The notes: generated by a model not told the origin, from the letters alone. A stretch of DNA of 64,000 nt from Chryseobacterium paridis (GCF_016595215.1 NZ_JAENHK010000010.1:1349390-1413389); one strand, 5' to 3'; shown: positions 1-8,176, counted from the stretch's first letter. Numbers and translations are program-made.

Positions 1-1
1 T

Positions 2-289
2 TCCGATAATTTCAAAAAGGGCTTTCTTCAATGGTCAAAAACCTGGTCACCCGCTTGGAATGAAGTTATGAAAATTGATTTACCAAAAACTTTAAAGAAA
101 GTCAATTGTCCCATTTATTTTCTTGTTGGTAAAAATGACATCCAAACATTAACTTCCATTACAAAAGAATATTACGAACAAGTAAAAGCTCCCAAAAAAG
201 ATTTGTTCTTATTTGAAAATTCAGGGCATCAAATTCACAAAGATGAATCTGAAAAATTCCAAAATACGATCGTTAAGACAATAGATTAA
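2..289 (+). CDS. alpha/beta hydrolase, C-terminal part (gene starts before the window)
   Basis: The frame is open from base 2, reading SDNFKKGFLQWSKTW before the first ATG at 68, so this is the 3' end of a longer gene and not a 73-residue protein. The tail has the acid region (FLVGKNDIQTL) and the histidine region (ENSGHQIH) of the alpha/beta hydrolase fold. It resembles the C-terminus of the secreted hydrolase at 11643-12719 (KAPKKDLFL here, KAPKKEYFL there), so both are probably proline-iminopeptidase-like hydrolases. The nucleophile lies outside the window and the substrate is unknown. Confidence 0.75.
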   Translation, partial: SDNFKKGFLQWSKTWSPAWNEVMKIDLPKTLKKVNCPIYFLVGKNDIQTLTSITKEYYEQVKAPKKDLFLFENSGHQIHKDESEKFQNTIVKTID

Positions 290-328
290 TAGACGTCAGT
301 TGCATCTCGAAAAATCAAACTATACATT

Positions 329-1380
329 ATGACACTAAAATATGTAACCTCTATTTTATTTTTTGCCCTACTTGGGTGTAAAAGTACTCATCCAACCCAT
401 ACACAAAATGTTGAAAATGCGATTACAAAAAATGCGCTTCAGCTATTAAAGGACAAAAGATTTCATTCTGTTTCCATTGCTGTGTTGAAAGATGGAAAAT
501 CTACCATCAAACATTTTGGAGAATTAACGATTGGAAAGGGAAACAAGCCCAACGATTCTACCCTTTATGAATTAGCTTCTGTAACGAAAACCTTTACAGG
601 ATATATAGCGGCTAAAGCAGTACTTGATAAAAAACTCAGTTTAGAAGATGACATCAGAATGTATCTAATGATTCTTATCCCAATTTAGAATGTAAAGGTG
701 AACCTATCAAAATAAAGCATCTCATTACCCATACCAGTGGATTTCCTAATTTCCCTATAAAAAGCGAAAATAAAAAGGCTTTTTTGGAAGGATTAAAACT
801 CATCAATATTGAAACGAAACCCGGAGAAGTCTATTCCTATTCAAACACAGCTCCGGAGCTGACCGCCTATATCCTTGAAAAAGTGTATCAAAAACCTTTT
901 GAGGAATTGGTGAGCGAATTTGTTTTGGAACCCAATACCATGACTCAAACTAAGTTTACACTTAATAAAAATGACACAGCAAGATTGGTAAAAGGCTATA
1001 ATGATAAAAACGAGTTAATGCCTAATTTCAACAGAACTTTATGGGGTGGAATCTCAGGATTGCACTCAACAACCACGGATTTAGTGAAATACATGAAATT
1101 GCAACTTGACCAATCAAATCCTATCGTCAACGAATCTCATAAAAAATTATATAAAGAAGGTTCTGATTTTTGGGAAGGTTATCATTGGTACATCATAGAA
1201 AACAACAATGAATTAATATATAGACATCACGGAGGGATATATGGAATGCAAAATTGGTTTGTAATTTATCCTAAACAAAATATAGGAATATCGATATTGA
1301 CAAACACCAGCTTTAATGAAACAGGAGAGATTTTAGAAAAGGTGGTTGAAAACTTGTATGATGACATAAAAGTAAAGTAG
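329..1380 (+). pseudogene. beta-lactamase-family serine hydrolase, lipoprotein, broken by one frameshift
   Basis: Two frames join into one class C beta-lactamase-like serine hydrolase. Frame 1 (329-688) has a lipoprotein signal ending LLGC and the nucleophile motif SVTK at residues 84-87. Frame 2 opens before 661 and continues SNDSYPNLE, then has the YSN motif (SYSNTAPE) and HHGG near the end (KTG-box equivalent). All family motifs survive. The break lies near 655-668, where one extra A in the run ctaatgat would restore MYLND. Either a recent single-base deletion or a sequencing error. The role would be a periplasmic esterase or peptidase, not necessarily a lactamase. Confidence 0.75.
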
Positions 1381-1452
1381 ATAATAAATGTCATATATCA
1401 GCAGTTTATAAAATTTTATAATCATCCTGTTCGAATAATACATATCAGCGGA

Positions 1453-3615
1453 TTAGACCTTCAGTCTCGTTCCTTGCTTTTCCCACATAGATTTATATGT
1501 AGAATCTTTTGAAATAAGTTCTTCATGGCTTCCTTGTTCTATAATTTGTCCCTCTTTCATTACAAGAATGATATCAGCATTAGCAACCGTACTCAGGCGA
1601 TGAGCAATAACAATCATTGTTTTACCTTGACTTTTAAACTCCTGAAGCGTCTTTTGTATAATAAGTTCTGCTTCTGTATCCAACGAGGAAGTAGCCTCGT
1701 CTAAAATCAAAATCTCAGGATCCTTATAGAGTGCTCTTGCAATGGCAATCCGCTGTTTTTGTCCTCCAGATAACAATGCCCCGTTTTCTCCCAAGTACGT
1801 TTGAAAACCATTTGGCAGCTTTTCTACAAAATTCCTTACTCCTATATTCTTAGTGATCGTGAGGATTTTTTGCATATCAGGAAAATCTTCTCCTAAGGCA
1901 ATATTTTCAATAACATTTCCTGAAAATAAATCTATTTGTTGTGGTACAACTGAAATTAAACTTCTCAATGAATAATTTGAAATATATTTAATATCATAAT
2001 CCCCAATAAGGATTTTACCTGATTTTAATGAGTATAAATTTTGAATTAAAGCCGCTAAAGTGGTTTTACCACTTCCACTCTCCCCTACAATAGCAGTTGT
2101 CTGTCCCTTCTTTAATATGCAGTTAAAATCAATAAAAACATCAACTCTACTCCCATAACTAAAATCAACATCTTTAAACTGAATATCCCCAATATGTTCA
2201 GCTGAAAGGTCTATTTTTTCAGTAGTTTCCTCCCGTTCCAAATCCATTATTTCAAATAAACGGTCTGATGCAATTAAAGCATTTTGTATCGTCTTATTCA
2301 TTCCTATCAGTTGAGCAACAGGACTTGTAAAATAACCTATTAAAGCATAAAACGACAACAATTCTCCAGGAGTAATAATTCTATCGATAACATACCCTGA
2401 ACCTATCCAAAGAAGAAGAATGGTGAATATTCTGGATAAGAATTCTGATGAATTCCCAGAAAATAGAGTGTTTAATACCGATTTGTATATCGTTTTAAGA
2501 AGTTGAGTAAATGCATTATCTGTCTTGCTATTGGCAAAAGTTTCTATTCCAAACTGCTTAATCGTTCGGACAGAATTGAGAGATTCTACTAAATGGGATT
2601 CCAATTCTGCACTATTTTCCATTAGTCTTCTTTCTACCTTTTTATTCAGTTTATTGGTAATCAAATAGACCAAGAAATACAGTGGAATAACTAAAGCAGT
2701 AATGAGTGCCAGCTTCCAATAATACGTAAACATTACAGCAAATGAAAAAGCAACAATAAAAATATTGACAAATATCTGGATCGCTACATCATTGATGAAT
2801 GTTCTTATTTTCACTGCATCATTTACCCTTGAAATAATCTCTCCCACTTTCATAGTATCAAAAAAACGTTGAGGAAGCTTCAGCAAATGTTTATAATAAC
2901 CTAAGATAAGATACTTATCCATTTTCTGCCCCGTTTGGAGGACAAGAATACTTTTCATAGCCCCTATAAAAATCTGGAACAATAAAATGACAATCATTCC
3001 CATGGAGAGTAAGTTCAAAAGCCGTTTATTGCCGTCTATCAGAACATAATCTGTAATTTTTTCTATATAAATTGATGTTGACAATCCTAGAATAGTATAG
3101 ACCAAAGCCCCTAGCAAAGCTTGAATTAAAATGCTTTTATGAGGCTGTATCAGATTCCAGAATCTCTTGTATATACTGGTTTTTTCATTTTTTTGCTCAA
3201 AGTATTCATTGGGCTCTAATAAAATCAAAACTCCAGTCCATATTTTGGAAAATTCTTCAATAGTATATTCTTCAATTTTACCAAAAGCTGGATCCATCAC
3301 TTCAATTTTCCCTTTGCTTACTTTGTAGATAACAACATAATGATGATACTGCTCTTTGCTTATGATATGGGCAATGGCCGGTAATGGAATATCGGGCAAC
3401 ACATCTGCTGCTCCTTTTACTCCTTTGGCATTAAAACCCATCGCTTCTAATCCCTGTACTAAACCTAATACATTGGTTCCTCTTGTATCAGTATGACTTA
3501 GTTGTCTGATTTTGGCAATCGGCATTCTCAGTCCATAATGAGCAGAAACGGAAGCCAAACAAGCCGCACCACAATCTTTTAAATCATGTTGCTTAATCAA
3601 TATGTCTTTTTTCAT
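1453..3615 (-). CDS. peptidase-containing ABC exporter (C39 peptidase, membrane domain, ATPase)
   Basis: Full-length PCAT of 720 residues. The N-terminal C39 cysteine peptidase has catalytic Cys15 (KDCGAAC), His92 (HHYVVIY) and Asp108 (MDPAFG). A six-helix exporter domain spans about residues 160-450. The ATPase has Walker A GESGSGKTT (about 508), signature LSGGQKQR (about 613), Walker B ILDEATSSLD and H-loop IAHRLS. This family cuts precursor peptides after a GG motif and exports the core, here through the inner membrane with the HlyD protein encoded 45 bp upstream. The GG-leader peptides at 5342-5512, 8204-8365 and 8389-8550 are the obvious substrates. The orphan GG peptides at 17.7 and 61.5 kb may use it too. 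Confidence 0.95.
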   Translation of the reverse strand: MKKDILIKQHDLKDCGAACLASVSAHYGLRMPIAKIRQLSHTDTRGTNVLGLVQGLEAMGFNAKGVKGAADVLPDIPLPAIAHIISKEQYHHYVVIYKVSKGKIEVMDPAFGKIEEYTIEEFSKIWTGVLILLEPNEYFEQKNEKTSIYKRFWNLIQPHKSILIQALLGALVYTILGLSTSIYIEKITDYVLIDGNKRLLNLLSMGMIVILLFQIFIGAMKSILVLQTGQKMDKYLILGYYKHLLKLPQRFFDTMKVGEIISRVNDAVKIRTFINDVAIQIFVNIFIVAFSFAVMFTYYWKLALITALVIPLYFLVYLITNKLNKKVERRLMENSAELESHLVESLNSVRTIKQFGIETFANSKTDNAFTQLLKTIYKSVLNTLFSGNSSEFLSRIFTILLLWIGSGYVIDRIITPGELLSFYALIGYFTSPVAQLIGMNKTIQNALIASDRLFEIMDLEREETTEKIDLSAEHIGDIQFKDVDFSYGSRVDVFIDFNCILKKGQTTAIVGESGSGKTTLAALIQNLYSLKSGKILIGDYDIKYISNYSLRSLISVVPQQIDLFSGNVIENIALGEDFPDMQKILTITKNIGVRNFVEKLPNGFQTYLGENGALLSGGQKQRIAIARALYKDPEILILDEATSSLDTEAELIIQKTLQEFKSQGKTMIVIAHRLSTVANADIILVMKEGQIIEQGSHEELISKDSTYKSMWEKQGTRLKV

Positions 3616-3660
3616 GTATTGTTTATATTTTCAGAGCTACATTTCAACCTATCGATTTCA

Positions 3661-4743
3661 TCATTTCAGCTTCGGATTAAACCAATTATCAGCTTTGTCA
3701 AATAACAATTGCCACAAAGTACGGTCTATCATATGAAAACGAGCTGTAAGCGTCATTCCTTTTCCGATTTCTCCTTTATATCCGTTTTTTAACTTCAAAT
3801 AATTCCTATCCATTTTACAGAGAACCCTGAAAAAAGCTTCACCAGTTTGTTGGTTTACTTTGATATTCTGGTCTATTTCCTGCACTCTGCCATCCAACAA
3901 TCCCCATTGATTATAGTTATAAGTATCTACCTGAAATTTCACCTTTTGTCCTATTTGGATAAACCCAATATCCTTTGGAGACACCAGACATTCTACAACC
4001 AAAGATTGCTCAGGAGAAATTTCTCCTACTGTTTGTCCCTGAACTAAGAAATTTCCTTTTTGTATTCCTGAAAAATTAACCAGTCTTCCTGAAATAGGGG
4101 CAATAATGATATAGTTATTTTGTTCCTGATTAATACGTTGTATTTCAGAGCCAAATGAACGTAATTGTCTTTCAACTTCCCGTTTCTGTGCCTGCCATTG
4201 GGCAATTTGCTGCTCTCTTATATTGGCAACTTGCTTTACAAAACCCAGATGGTCATAGTAGTTCTTGTCATATTCTGCTTTGGGAATTACACCTTGCTTG
4301 TACAGAGTAACAGCTCTATCTAAATTTTTTTGGGCTAAGGAGAGTTGAGTTTGAACTTGTGCAATTTTTTCCTGCATGGCAGAAAGCTCTTTTTGATATT
4401 GTCCTGTCTCCAAGTGAGCATATTGACCTTTAGTTAATTGTGTTAAATCTCTCAGTTGTGCAGCATAATCATCACTCTGGCTATTTTGCAGGTGCTTTTG
4501 AGTGTCTAACTGCTCTGCAGTTATAACAAGCAATGTATCTCCTTGTTGTAAAAATTGATTGTTCTTTTTCAGGGTAGTTTTTATAATTCTACCATTGACC
4601 ACAGAATTGAGTTGGGTATTTTCCGATATAGAACGAACGACACCTTTCGATGATGAGGAAATGGGTACATTAATCATAGGCAAAGAAGCCAAAATTAAGA
4701 TCACCAATAATAAAATACCCAGATAAGTGAGGTTTTTAAGCAT
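3661..4743 (-). CDS. HlyD-family periplasmic adaptor for the peptide exporter
   Basis: A 360-residue membrane fusion protein: one N-terminal membrane span (about residues 5-25), a biotinyl/lipoyl-like strand region (GRIIKTTLKKNNQFLQQGDTL), a long coiled-coil hairpin (about 75-210) rich in Q, K and L, then a second lipoyl half (APISGRLVNF) and a beta-barrel region. In type I-like secretion it links the inner-membrane exporter to an outer-membrane TolC-type channel. No TolC gene is present here, so one elsewhere must serve. It sits 45 bp before the PCAT gene on the same strand, so the two are surely cotranscribed. Confidence 0.92.
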   Translation of the reverse strand: MLKNLTYLGILLLVILILASLPMINVPISSSSKGVVRSISENTQLNSVVNGRIIKTTLKKNNQFLQQGDTLLVITAEQLDTQKHLQNSQSDDYAAQLRDLTQLTKGQYAHLETGQYQKELSAMQEKIAQVQTQLSLAQKNLDRAVTLYKQGVIPKAEYDKNYYDHLGFVKQVANIREQQIAQWQAQKREVERQLRSFGSEIQRINQEQNNYIIIAPISGRLVNFSGIQKGNFLVQGQTVGEISPEQSLVVECLVSPKDIGFIQIGQKVKFQVDTYNYNQWGLLDGRVQEIDQNIKVNQQTGEAFFRVLCKMDRNYLKLKNGYKGEIGKGMTLTARFHMIDRTLWQLLFDKADNWFNPKLK

Positions 4744-4805
4744 CTTTTTAATCTAGTTATATAGTTTTCAGTAAACAAAATTTATTGATTTTAAAAATGC
4801 AAACT

Positions 4806-4907
4806 TTATATAGACAGAATTACTATGAAAACCATTAGAGCAATAGCTATTGCCACACCAATGTTATATTCATTATCGTTTAAACTTTCTTTTTTGTGTT
4901 TATACAT
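4806..4907 (-). CDS. 33-residue single-span membrane protein
   Basis: Unannotated small frame starting MYKHKKESLNDNEYNIG. A positively charged N-terminus is followed by about 17 hydrophobic residues ending IVILSI. Stop at 4806, 62 bp before the HlyD gene and 27 bp after the next small gene, all on one strand. The hydrophobic pattern and the genic spacing support coding. The opposite-strand 92-residue frame is its shadow. It could be an exporter accessory or an immunity peptide; I recognise no family. Confidence 0.55.
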   Translation of the reverse strand: MYKHKKESLNDNEYNIGVAIAIALMVFIVILSI

Positions 4908-4934
4908 TGCAACTATTTTAAGTGTTATTTTCTT

Positions 4935-5084
4935 TTATTTTTTTGCATATATTTTTATGTTGAATTCTCTTTTAACTTCTTTTTGCACACCTAGAGTTAA
5001 ATACAAAAAAAGAATTAACAAACTAAAGACAATAACACCAATTAGAGTAACTATTATTCTACTCTTATTTAAAAAATTTAACAT
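4935..5084 (-). CDS. 49-residue single-span membrane protein
   Basis: Frame begins MLNFLNKSRIIVTLIG. It has one strong transmembrane helix (about residues 9-31) and a basic C-terminal tail (QKEVKREFNIKIYAKK). It lies just downstream of the hairpin at 5106-5140 and upstream of the 33-residue protein and the HlyD/PCAT pair, so it probably heads the transporter part of the operon. Small one-span proteins of this size are common as immunity or assembly factors in class II bacteriocin loci (family knowledge). Its function here is inferred from position only. Confidence 0.6.
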   Translation of the reverse strand: MLNFLNKSRIIVTLIGVIVFSLLILFLYLTLGVQKEVKREFNIKIYAKK

Positions 5085-5105
5085 TGAAAATATGATTTGT
5101 TAATT

Positions 5106-5140
5106 AAAAATCACAAGGCTGCATCAATATACAGCCTTGT
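5106..5140 (-). terminator. hairpin between the peptide gene and the exporter genes
   Basis: A perfect nine-base stem, ACAAGGCTG at 5113-5121 pairing with CAGCCTTGT at 5132-5140, around a ten-base loop. On the minus strand it is followed by GATTTTT. It also carries a T run in the plus direction. It lies 22 bp before the start of the 49-residue gene, leaving little room for a new promoter, so partial readthrough (attenuation) is plausible. Confidence 0.7.
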
Positions 5141-5173
5141 TTTTAAATTTCATTATTTTTTACAATTTTCGTT

Positions 5174-5302
5174 TTACATATATTCCTTGATCCAAAATTT
5201 AGATATTTTAAAAGGATTATATGTTTTATATTTTCTTGCAAGGTATATATATATAATTAGATCTGTTGCAATAAAAAATATTGCGAATATAATATCAATC
5301 AT
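5174..5302 (-). CDS. 42-residue single-span membrane protein, candidate immunity partner
   Basis: Frame begins MIDIIFAIFFIATDLIIYIY, one hydrophobic helix from the N-terminus, followed by a basic, aromatic tail (ARKYKTYNPFKISKFWIKEYM). The stop of the GG peptide gene (5342) is 39 bp upstream and the hairpin at 5106-5140 is just downstream, so peptide gene plus this gene form one unit. Small membrane proteins encoded directly after class II bacteriocin genes are often immunity proteins (established for lactic acid bacteria). The assignment here is by analogy. Confidence 0.6.
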   Translation of the reverse strand: MIDIIFAIFFIATDLIIYIYLARKYKTYNPFKISKFWIKEYM

Positions 5303-5341
5303 AATATTAAGTTTTAAAAAATAATGTTAGTATACAAAAAA

Positions 5342-5512
5342 TTAATGTATACCTCCCATACCATAATCATTAGCAGTAAAAGTACTATTCTGCGCTAACC
5401 AGTTTCTATAAGCAAGTGTCAATCCGGCTCTAAAAGGACCAAAAAAGCCTCCTTCTGTTTTCTTCATTTCTTTTGTACTTAATTCTTGTACATTTAATTT
5501 AGATAAGTTCAT
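5342..5512 (-). CDS. double-glycine leader peptide 1 (56 residues)
   Basis: Leader MNLSKLNVQELSTKEMKK followed by TEGG; cleavage is predicted after G22. The core FFGPFRAGLTLAYRNWLAQN plus a GMGG-containing tail has 34 residues, no cysteine, and aromatic and small residues as in class II bacteriocins. The leader fits the C39 recognition pattern (hydrophobic L/V/L/M at spaced positions, GG at -2/-1). It is nearly identical to the leader of the peptide at 8389-8550. The gene is followed by a small membrane protein gene. Bacteriocin or signalling peptide; activity unknown. Confidence 0.8.
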   Translation of the reverse strand: MNLSKLNVQELSTKEMKKTEGGFFGPFRAGLTLAYRNWLAQNSTFTANDYGMGGIH

Positions 5513-5720
5513 TTTTTTTCGTTTTAAAATTAATATTCTATTTAAATATTAAAAAACATCTTGTGCACTTGTGTTTTTCATTTTTACTAAAATATATTTA
5601 CCTATAGAGAATTCCAAATAAAATAGTCCCTAAATAATGGATTTATACTTAATACTTAAATTTTATAATTCATTAACTTATTTTACCCCATTACAAATCT
5701 ATATTGTATTAATAATTTAC
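5449..5720. repeat. long direct repeat, copy A (leader plus upstream region)
   Basis: About 270 bp matching 8488-8758 with scattered substitutions. It covers the leader codons of the GG peptide, roughly 180 bp of 5' untranslated DNA and the candidate -7 box at 5694-5701. Long identical stretches include aattcttgtacatttaattt. The match stops just after the GG codons, so the mature peptides differ while expression signals and leader are shared. Confidence 0.85.
5694..5701 (-). promoter_or_regulatory. candidate promoter of GG peptide 1 (-7 box TAGATTTG)
   Basis: On the minus strand TAGATTTG fits the Bacteroidota -7 consensus TAnnTTTG. The -33 element is weak (TATG 18 bp upstream). Transcription from here would give a conserved leader of about 180 nt before the peptide start. 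The corresponding box in copy B reads TAGACTTG. Confidence 0.5.
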
Positions 5721-5903
5721 ATAAACATCATTTGCTGGCCGTTTTAAAAAACCCACATAATTACCATTAAATAAAGAAAACATCCCTATAAAAATTGTAA
5801 AAACAAGCACTGAAAAAACAGTGCCTTTATTAGAAAACCTTCTTTTGGAGCAGATATATTCATAAGACGTTATTGGCTTCTTTGAACAATAAAAGACTTC
5901 ATT
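5709..5903 (-). pseudogene. small membrane protein frame without a usable start
   Basis: An open frame of 64 sense codons reads EVFYCSKKPITSYEYIC, then RRFSNKG, a membrane helix (TVFSVLVFTIFIGMF) and a tail ending RPANDVYVNY. It looks coding but has no ATG, GTG or TTG at its head. An ATG one base out of frame gives MKSFIVQRSQ and stops. Dropping one base near 5889-5894 would fuse the two. Probably a frameshifted small membrane protein of the peptide locus. Confidence 0.4.
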
Positions 5904-5945
5904 TTATAGTTAATGAAATAAAGCCAATATTAGCTGAGTAAAATA

Positions 5946-6077
5946 TTAACGATTTTGCTCACTTATATTGATCTTTTCCAAATGTCTTTCCGCATAATTC
6001 TTTCCCCAGTTATAAAGAACAGCAAGGGATAAAGTACTGATAATTAAAACCATATATGTCTTTTTTCTAGTTTCCAT
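5946..6077 (-). CDS. 43-residue single-span membrane protein
   Basis: Frame begins METRKKTYMVLIISTLSLAV and continues LYNWGKNYAERHLEKINISEQNR: a charged start, one helix of about 17 residues, then an amphipathic charged tail. It lies upstream of the broken small gene and GG peptide 1 on the same strand. No family recognised. The composition is that of a membrane-anchored accessory or immunity protein of the peptide locus. Confidence 0.5.
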   Translation of the reverse strand: METRKKTYMVLIISTLSLAVLYNWGKNYAERHLEKINISEQNR

Positions 6078-6118
6078 TCTCTAAATATTTTTTGCGTATT
6101 GATATCAAAACCCACCTT

Positions 6119-6223
6119 TTATTCCTTTGGTTCCTTATTACATAAGTTCAGCAAAGTAACATTAAGTTCTTTAAAATTTTCCAAATTGAATTCTCCCTCA
6201 ACTTTTATAAACTATTTTGTCAT
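6119..6223 (-). pseudogene. short frame interrupted by an in-frame TAG
   Basis: ATG at 6223 reads MTK, then a TAG, then an intact coding-like stretch FIKVEGEFNLENFKELNVTL and LLNLCNKEPKE. The second part has balanced charged and hydrophobic residues unlike random AT-rich DNA. It may be a decayed peptide or leader gene. A TTG within it could start a 21-residue product. Weak evidence. Confidence 0.3.
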
Positions 6224-6261
6224 TATTTCTGCACATTTAAATGGAGATAAATGAGAAAACG

Positions 6262-6876
6262 CTACAAATAATCCACGATCGATTTATTCAATAAGCTAAG
6301 GCTTCCTATAAAATTGATAATTACATGAAGAATAATATTGTATAACATACCATATCTTAACCGAATTTTATTTAAAAACAATCCTAAAATTATTTTAGGG
6401 ATTATAAACAGCGTAGAAACAATTATAATATTAGACGCTTCTTTAATCAAGCTTAAATGATATAAACCAAACATTACAGCAGAAAGTATTGATAAACTAT
6501 TTACACTGATTTTCTCTAAAAAACTTGCTCCCCAAAAATATAGTAACAGCACTATCAGTATAATAATAAAAAGAGATAAGATTATCTTCTCTGTTTTAAA
6601 ATCAAGCATGAAAACCTTATTAAATGTAAATACTACCCCTAAAATAGTTGACAAATAAATTCTTTTTCGCACATCTTTTAAAGGCCACCTAAAGATAAAT
6701 TCTTCAATTAACGGGCCTATAAAAATTGCAATAATTAATGAATATAGTATTCCGCTTTTTTCGACCATTTCGTCGATTGTTCTAAATTTTATATTATCAA
6801 AAAATTGAGTGAAAATAAATACAACCAATAGTGTAAGAATAAAATATACAGATAATGTATAAAATGATAAGACCAA
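6262..6876 (-). CDS. CPBP-family intramembrane protease-like protein (canonical motifs)
   Basis: A 204-residue polytopic membrane protein with all three CPBP (Abi/CAAX protease) motifs: EEFIFR at residues 58-63 (EExxxR), FGLYH at 136-140 (FxxxH) and HVIIN at 184-188 (HxxxN). These residues form the glutamate/histidine active site of the family. CPBP proteins encoded beside bacteriocin genes act in immunity (shown for plantaricin-type Abi proteins), and the GG-peptide neighbourhood supports that here. A role in prenyl-protein processing is the alternative. The gene is very AT-rich like the rest of the locus. Confidence 0.85.
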   Translation of the reverse strand: MVLSFYTLSVYFILTLLVVFIFTQFFDNIKFRTIDEMVEKSGILYSLIIAIFIGPLIEEFIFRWPLKDVRKRIYLSTILGVVFTFNKVFMLDFKTEKIILSLFIIILIVLLLYFWGASFLEKISVNSLSILSAVMFGLYHLSLIKEASNIIIVSTLFIIPKIILGLFLNKIRLRYGMLYNIILHVIINFIGSLSLLNKSIVDYL

Positions 6877-7129
6877 TAGTTTTTTTTTTCACCATATGAT
6901 TTGTATTAATTGAATTAAAAAAGGAAATACTTTTACTGCTCGACAAGCATAACAAACAATATATATATTCTTGTCTTAAAAATTAATTATTCTTTTCTAA
7001 TGTGTTTTTTATAATCTATTATTAGCTGCAGAATTGAGCTAGACATTTTCTAAACAAGAAAACTATATTCCTATCCAGTTTATTTTTATATAATGTTCTT
7101 TATCATATAATTTTATATTCCTTCATTAA

Positions 7130-7382
7130 TTATATAACATTCATTGTTCTAGTAATCTCTGGTATTAATTTATAGTCAGGTTTTAAATCCTTCAATTCAA
7201 ACCTTTTTTTTAATTGGGGTATTGCTGTGCCATTTGGGTTAGTTCTAAATCATATGCAGCGATGAGACAGTTGAATGGAACATCAAATTTCATTATTTTC
7301 TTAAAAATAATTTGGATCCAATTAATTTATCTTTAGAGTTTGTTCATTTTAACATTTCGTCCAGAATAATATACTGAGACAT
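7130..7382 (-). pseudogene. decayed coding sequence between the two CPBP genes
   Basis: The 679-bp gap 6877-7555 has no intact gene, but minus-strand translation gives coding-like pieces in shifting frames: MSQYIILDEMLK from 7382, KFDVPFNCLIAAYDLELTQ followed by MAQQYPN, then KRFELKDLKPDYKLIPEITR and TMNVI ending at 7130. Stops and frameshifts separate them, as in a gene recently lost. The family is not recognisable from these pieces. I see nothing else in the gap. Confidence 0.45.
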
Positions 7383-7555
7383 TATTTGTTCAAAATTATT
7401 TATTAAGTTTTCATTTTTTTATTCCAGAATTAGGAAGTTCCTCTAAGTAAAGTTTTTAAACATTGCTGACTATGTAGGAAGTATATTAATAATTATTTTA
7501 AAAAGTTTAGATCTCATTTTTTAAATTAGAATTGTACACAGGAAATCCTGTATAA

Positions 7556-8020
7556 TTAAGGAGAATCTATAAATAATATTCCATAAAGATTATAAAGCGC
7601 ATGAAGTAGGACCGTAAAACAATAGGAGTAACCAGGAACTTTTTTATTAAAAATGACATAAAAAGTATTCAAAATAAGTCCCCCAAAAAAAGTTGCTACA
7701 ATGTATAACCAATTATAATAGTGCTGAGCTGCAAATGCTACGCTCATTATTATAATACAAGTTAAACTATTTTTAATTTTAAAAAGTTCATCAAGAATTA
7801 GGTAAAGTCCTGTTTGAAAAATTACAGTTTCTATCAATGGCGCTACAAAAACAGCAACATAAAACATTTGTTTTTTAGAAAGATCATCATGATAACTTGT
7901 TTCTAAATGAAAAAAATTATTATTTAAATAATTAAATAAGTGAAAATTTAAAATTGAAAGTATTAGAAAAAAAACAAACAAAAAAATGTTTTTTAGTATG
8001 AAAGTCAATTGAGATTTCAT
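7556..8020 (-). CDS. CPBP-like membrane protein with degenerate first motif
   Basis: A 154-residue membrane protein related to the CPBP family. Motif 2 (FAAQH, residues 96-100) and motif 3 (HALYN, 140-144) are intact, but motif 1 reads ETVIFQ (64-69) where EExxxR is expected, so the second Glu and the Arg are missing. It may be catalytically altered or act only by binding. It follows GG peptides 3 and 2 and a 31-residue membrane protein on the same strand, an arrangement typical of bacteriocin plus immunity genes. The gene is shorter than usual for CPBP proteins (about 200-300). Confidence 0.7.
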   Translation of the reverse strand: MKSQLTFILKNIFLFVFFLILSILNFHLFNYLNNNFFHLETSYHDDLSKKQMFYVAVFVAPLIETVIFQTGLYLILDELFKIKNSLTCIIIMSVAFAAQHYYNWLYIVATFFGGLILNTFYVIFNKKVPGYSYCFTVLLHALYNLYGILFIDSP

Positions 8021-8035
8021 TTTTATCTTTTACGA

Positions 8036-8065
8036 AACTCCCATTTTCTAAAAGAAATGGGAGTT
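8036..8065 (-). promoter_or_regulatory. perfect hairpin between the 31-residue gene and the CPBP-like gene
   Basis: AACTCCCATTT (8036-8046) pairs with AAATGGGAGTT (8055-8065) around an eight-base loop. On the minus strand no T run follows directly, so it is more likely an mRNA processing or stability stem, or an attenuator, than a strong terminator. Confidence 0.5.
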
Positions 8066-8080
8066 ATTAAAATGTATTTA

Positions 8081-8176
8081 TTACTTAGAATATTTATTAT
8101 ACAGGTATATCAAAATTGCCATTACTATAAATATTGTTAATAATATATTACCTGTTGACATTCTTTTATTTTCCAT
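8081..8176 (-). CDS. 31-residue single-span membrane protein, candidate immunity partner
   Basis: Frame begins MENKRMSTGNILLTIFIVMA and ends ILIYLYNKYSK: a charged start, one strong helix, a basic tail. It lies 27 bp after GG peptide 2 and 60 bp before the CPBP-like gene. The same order (GG peptide, then tiny membrane protein) is found at 5342/5174, which supports both calls. Function by analogy with class II bacteriocin immunity peptides. Confidence 0.6.
   Translation of the reverse strand: MENKRMSTGNILLTIFIVMAILIYLYNKYSK

Noticed and set aside
4825..5324. Two plus-strand frames of 92 and 75 codons with hydrophobic translations
   Set aside because: They are antisense to minus-strand small membrane proteins (4806-4907, 4935-5084, 5174-5302), which have better starts, charge pattern and operon spacing.
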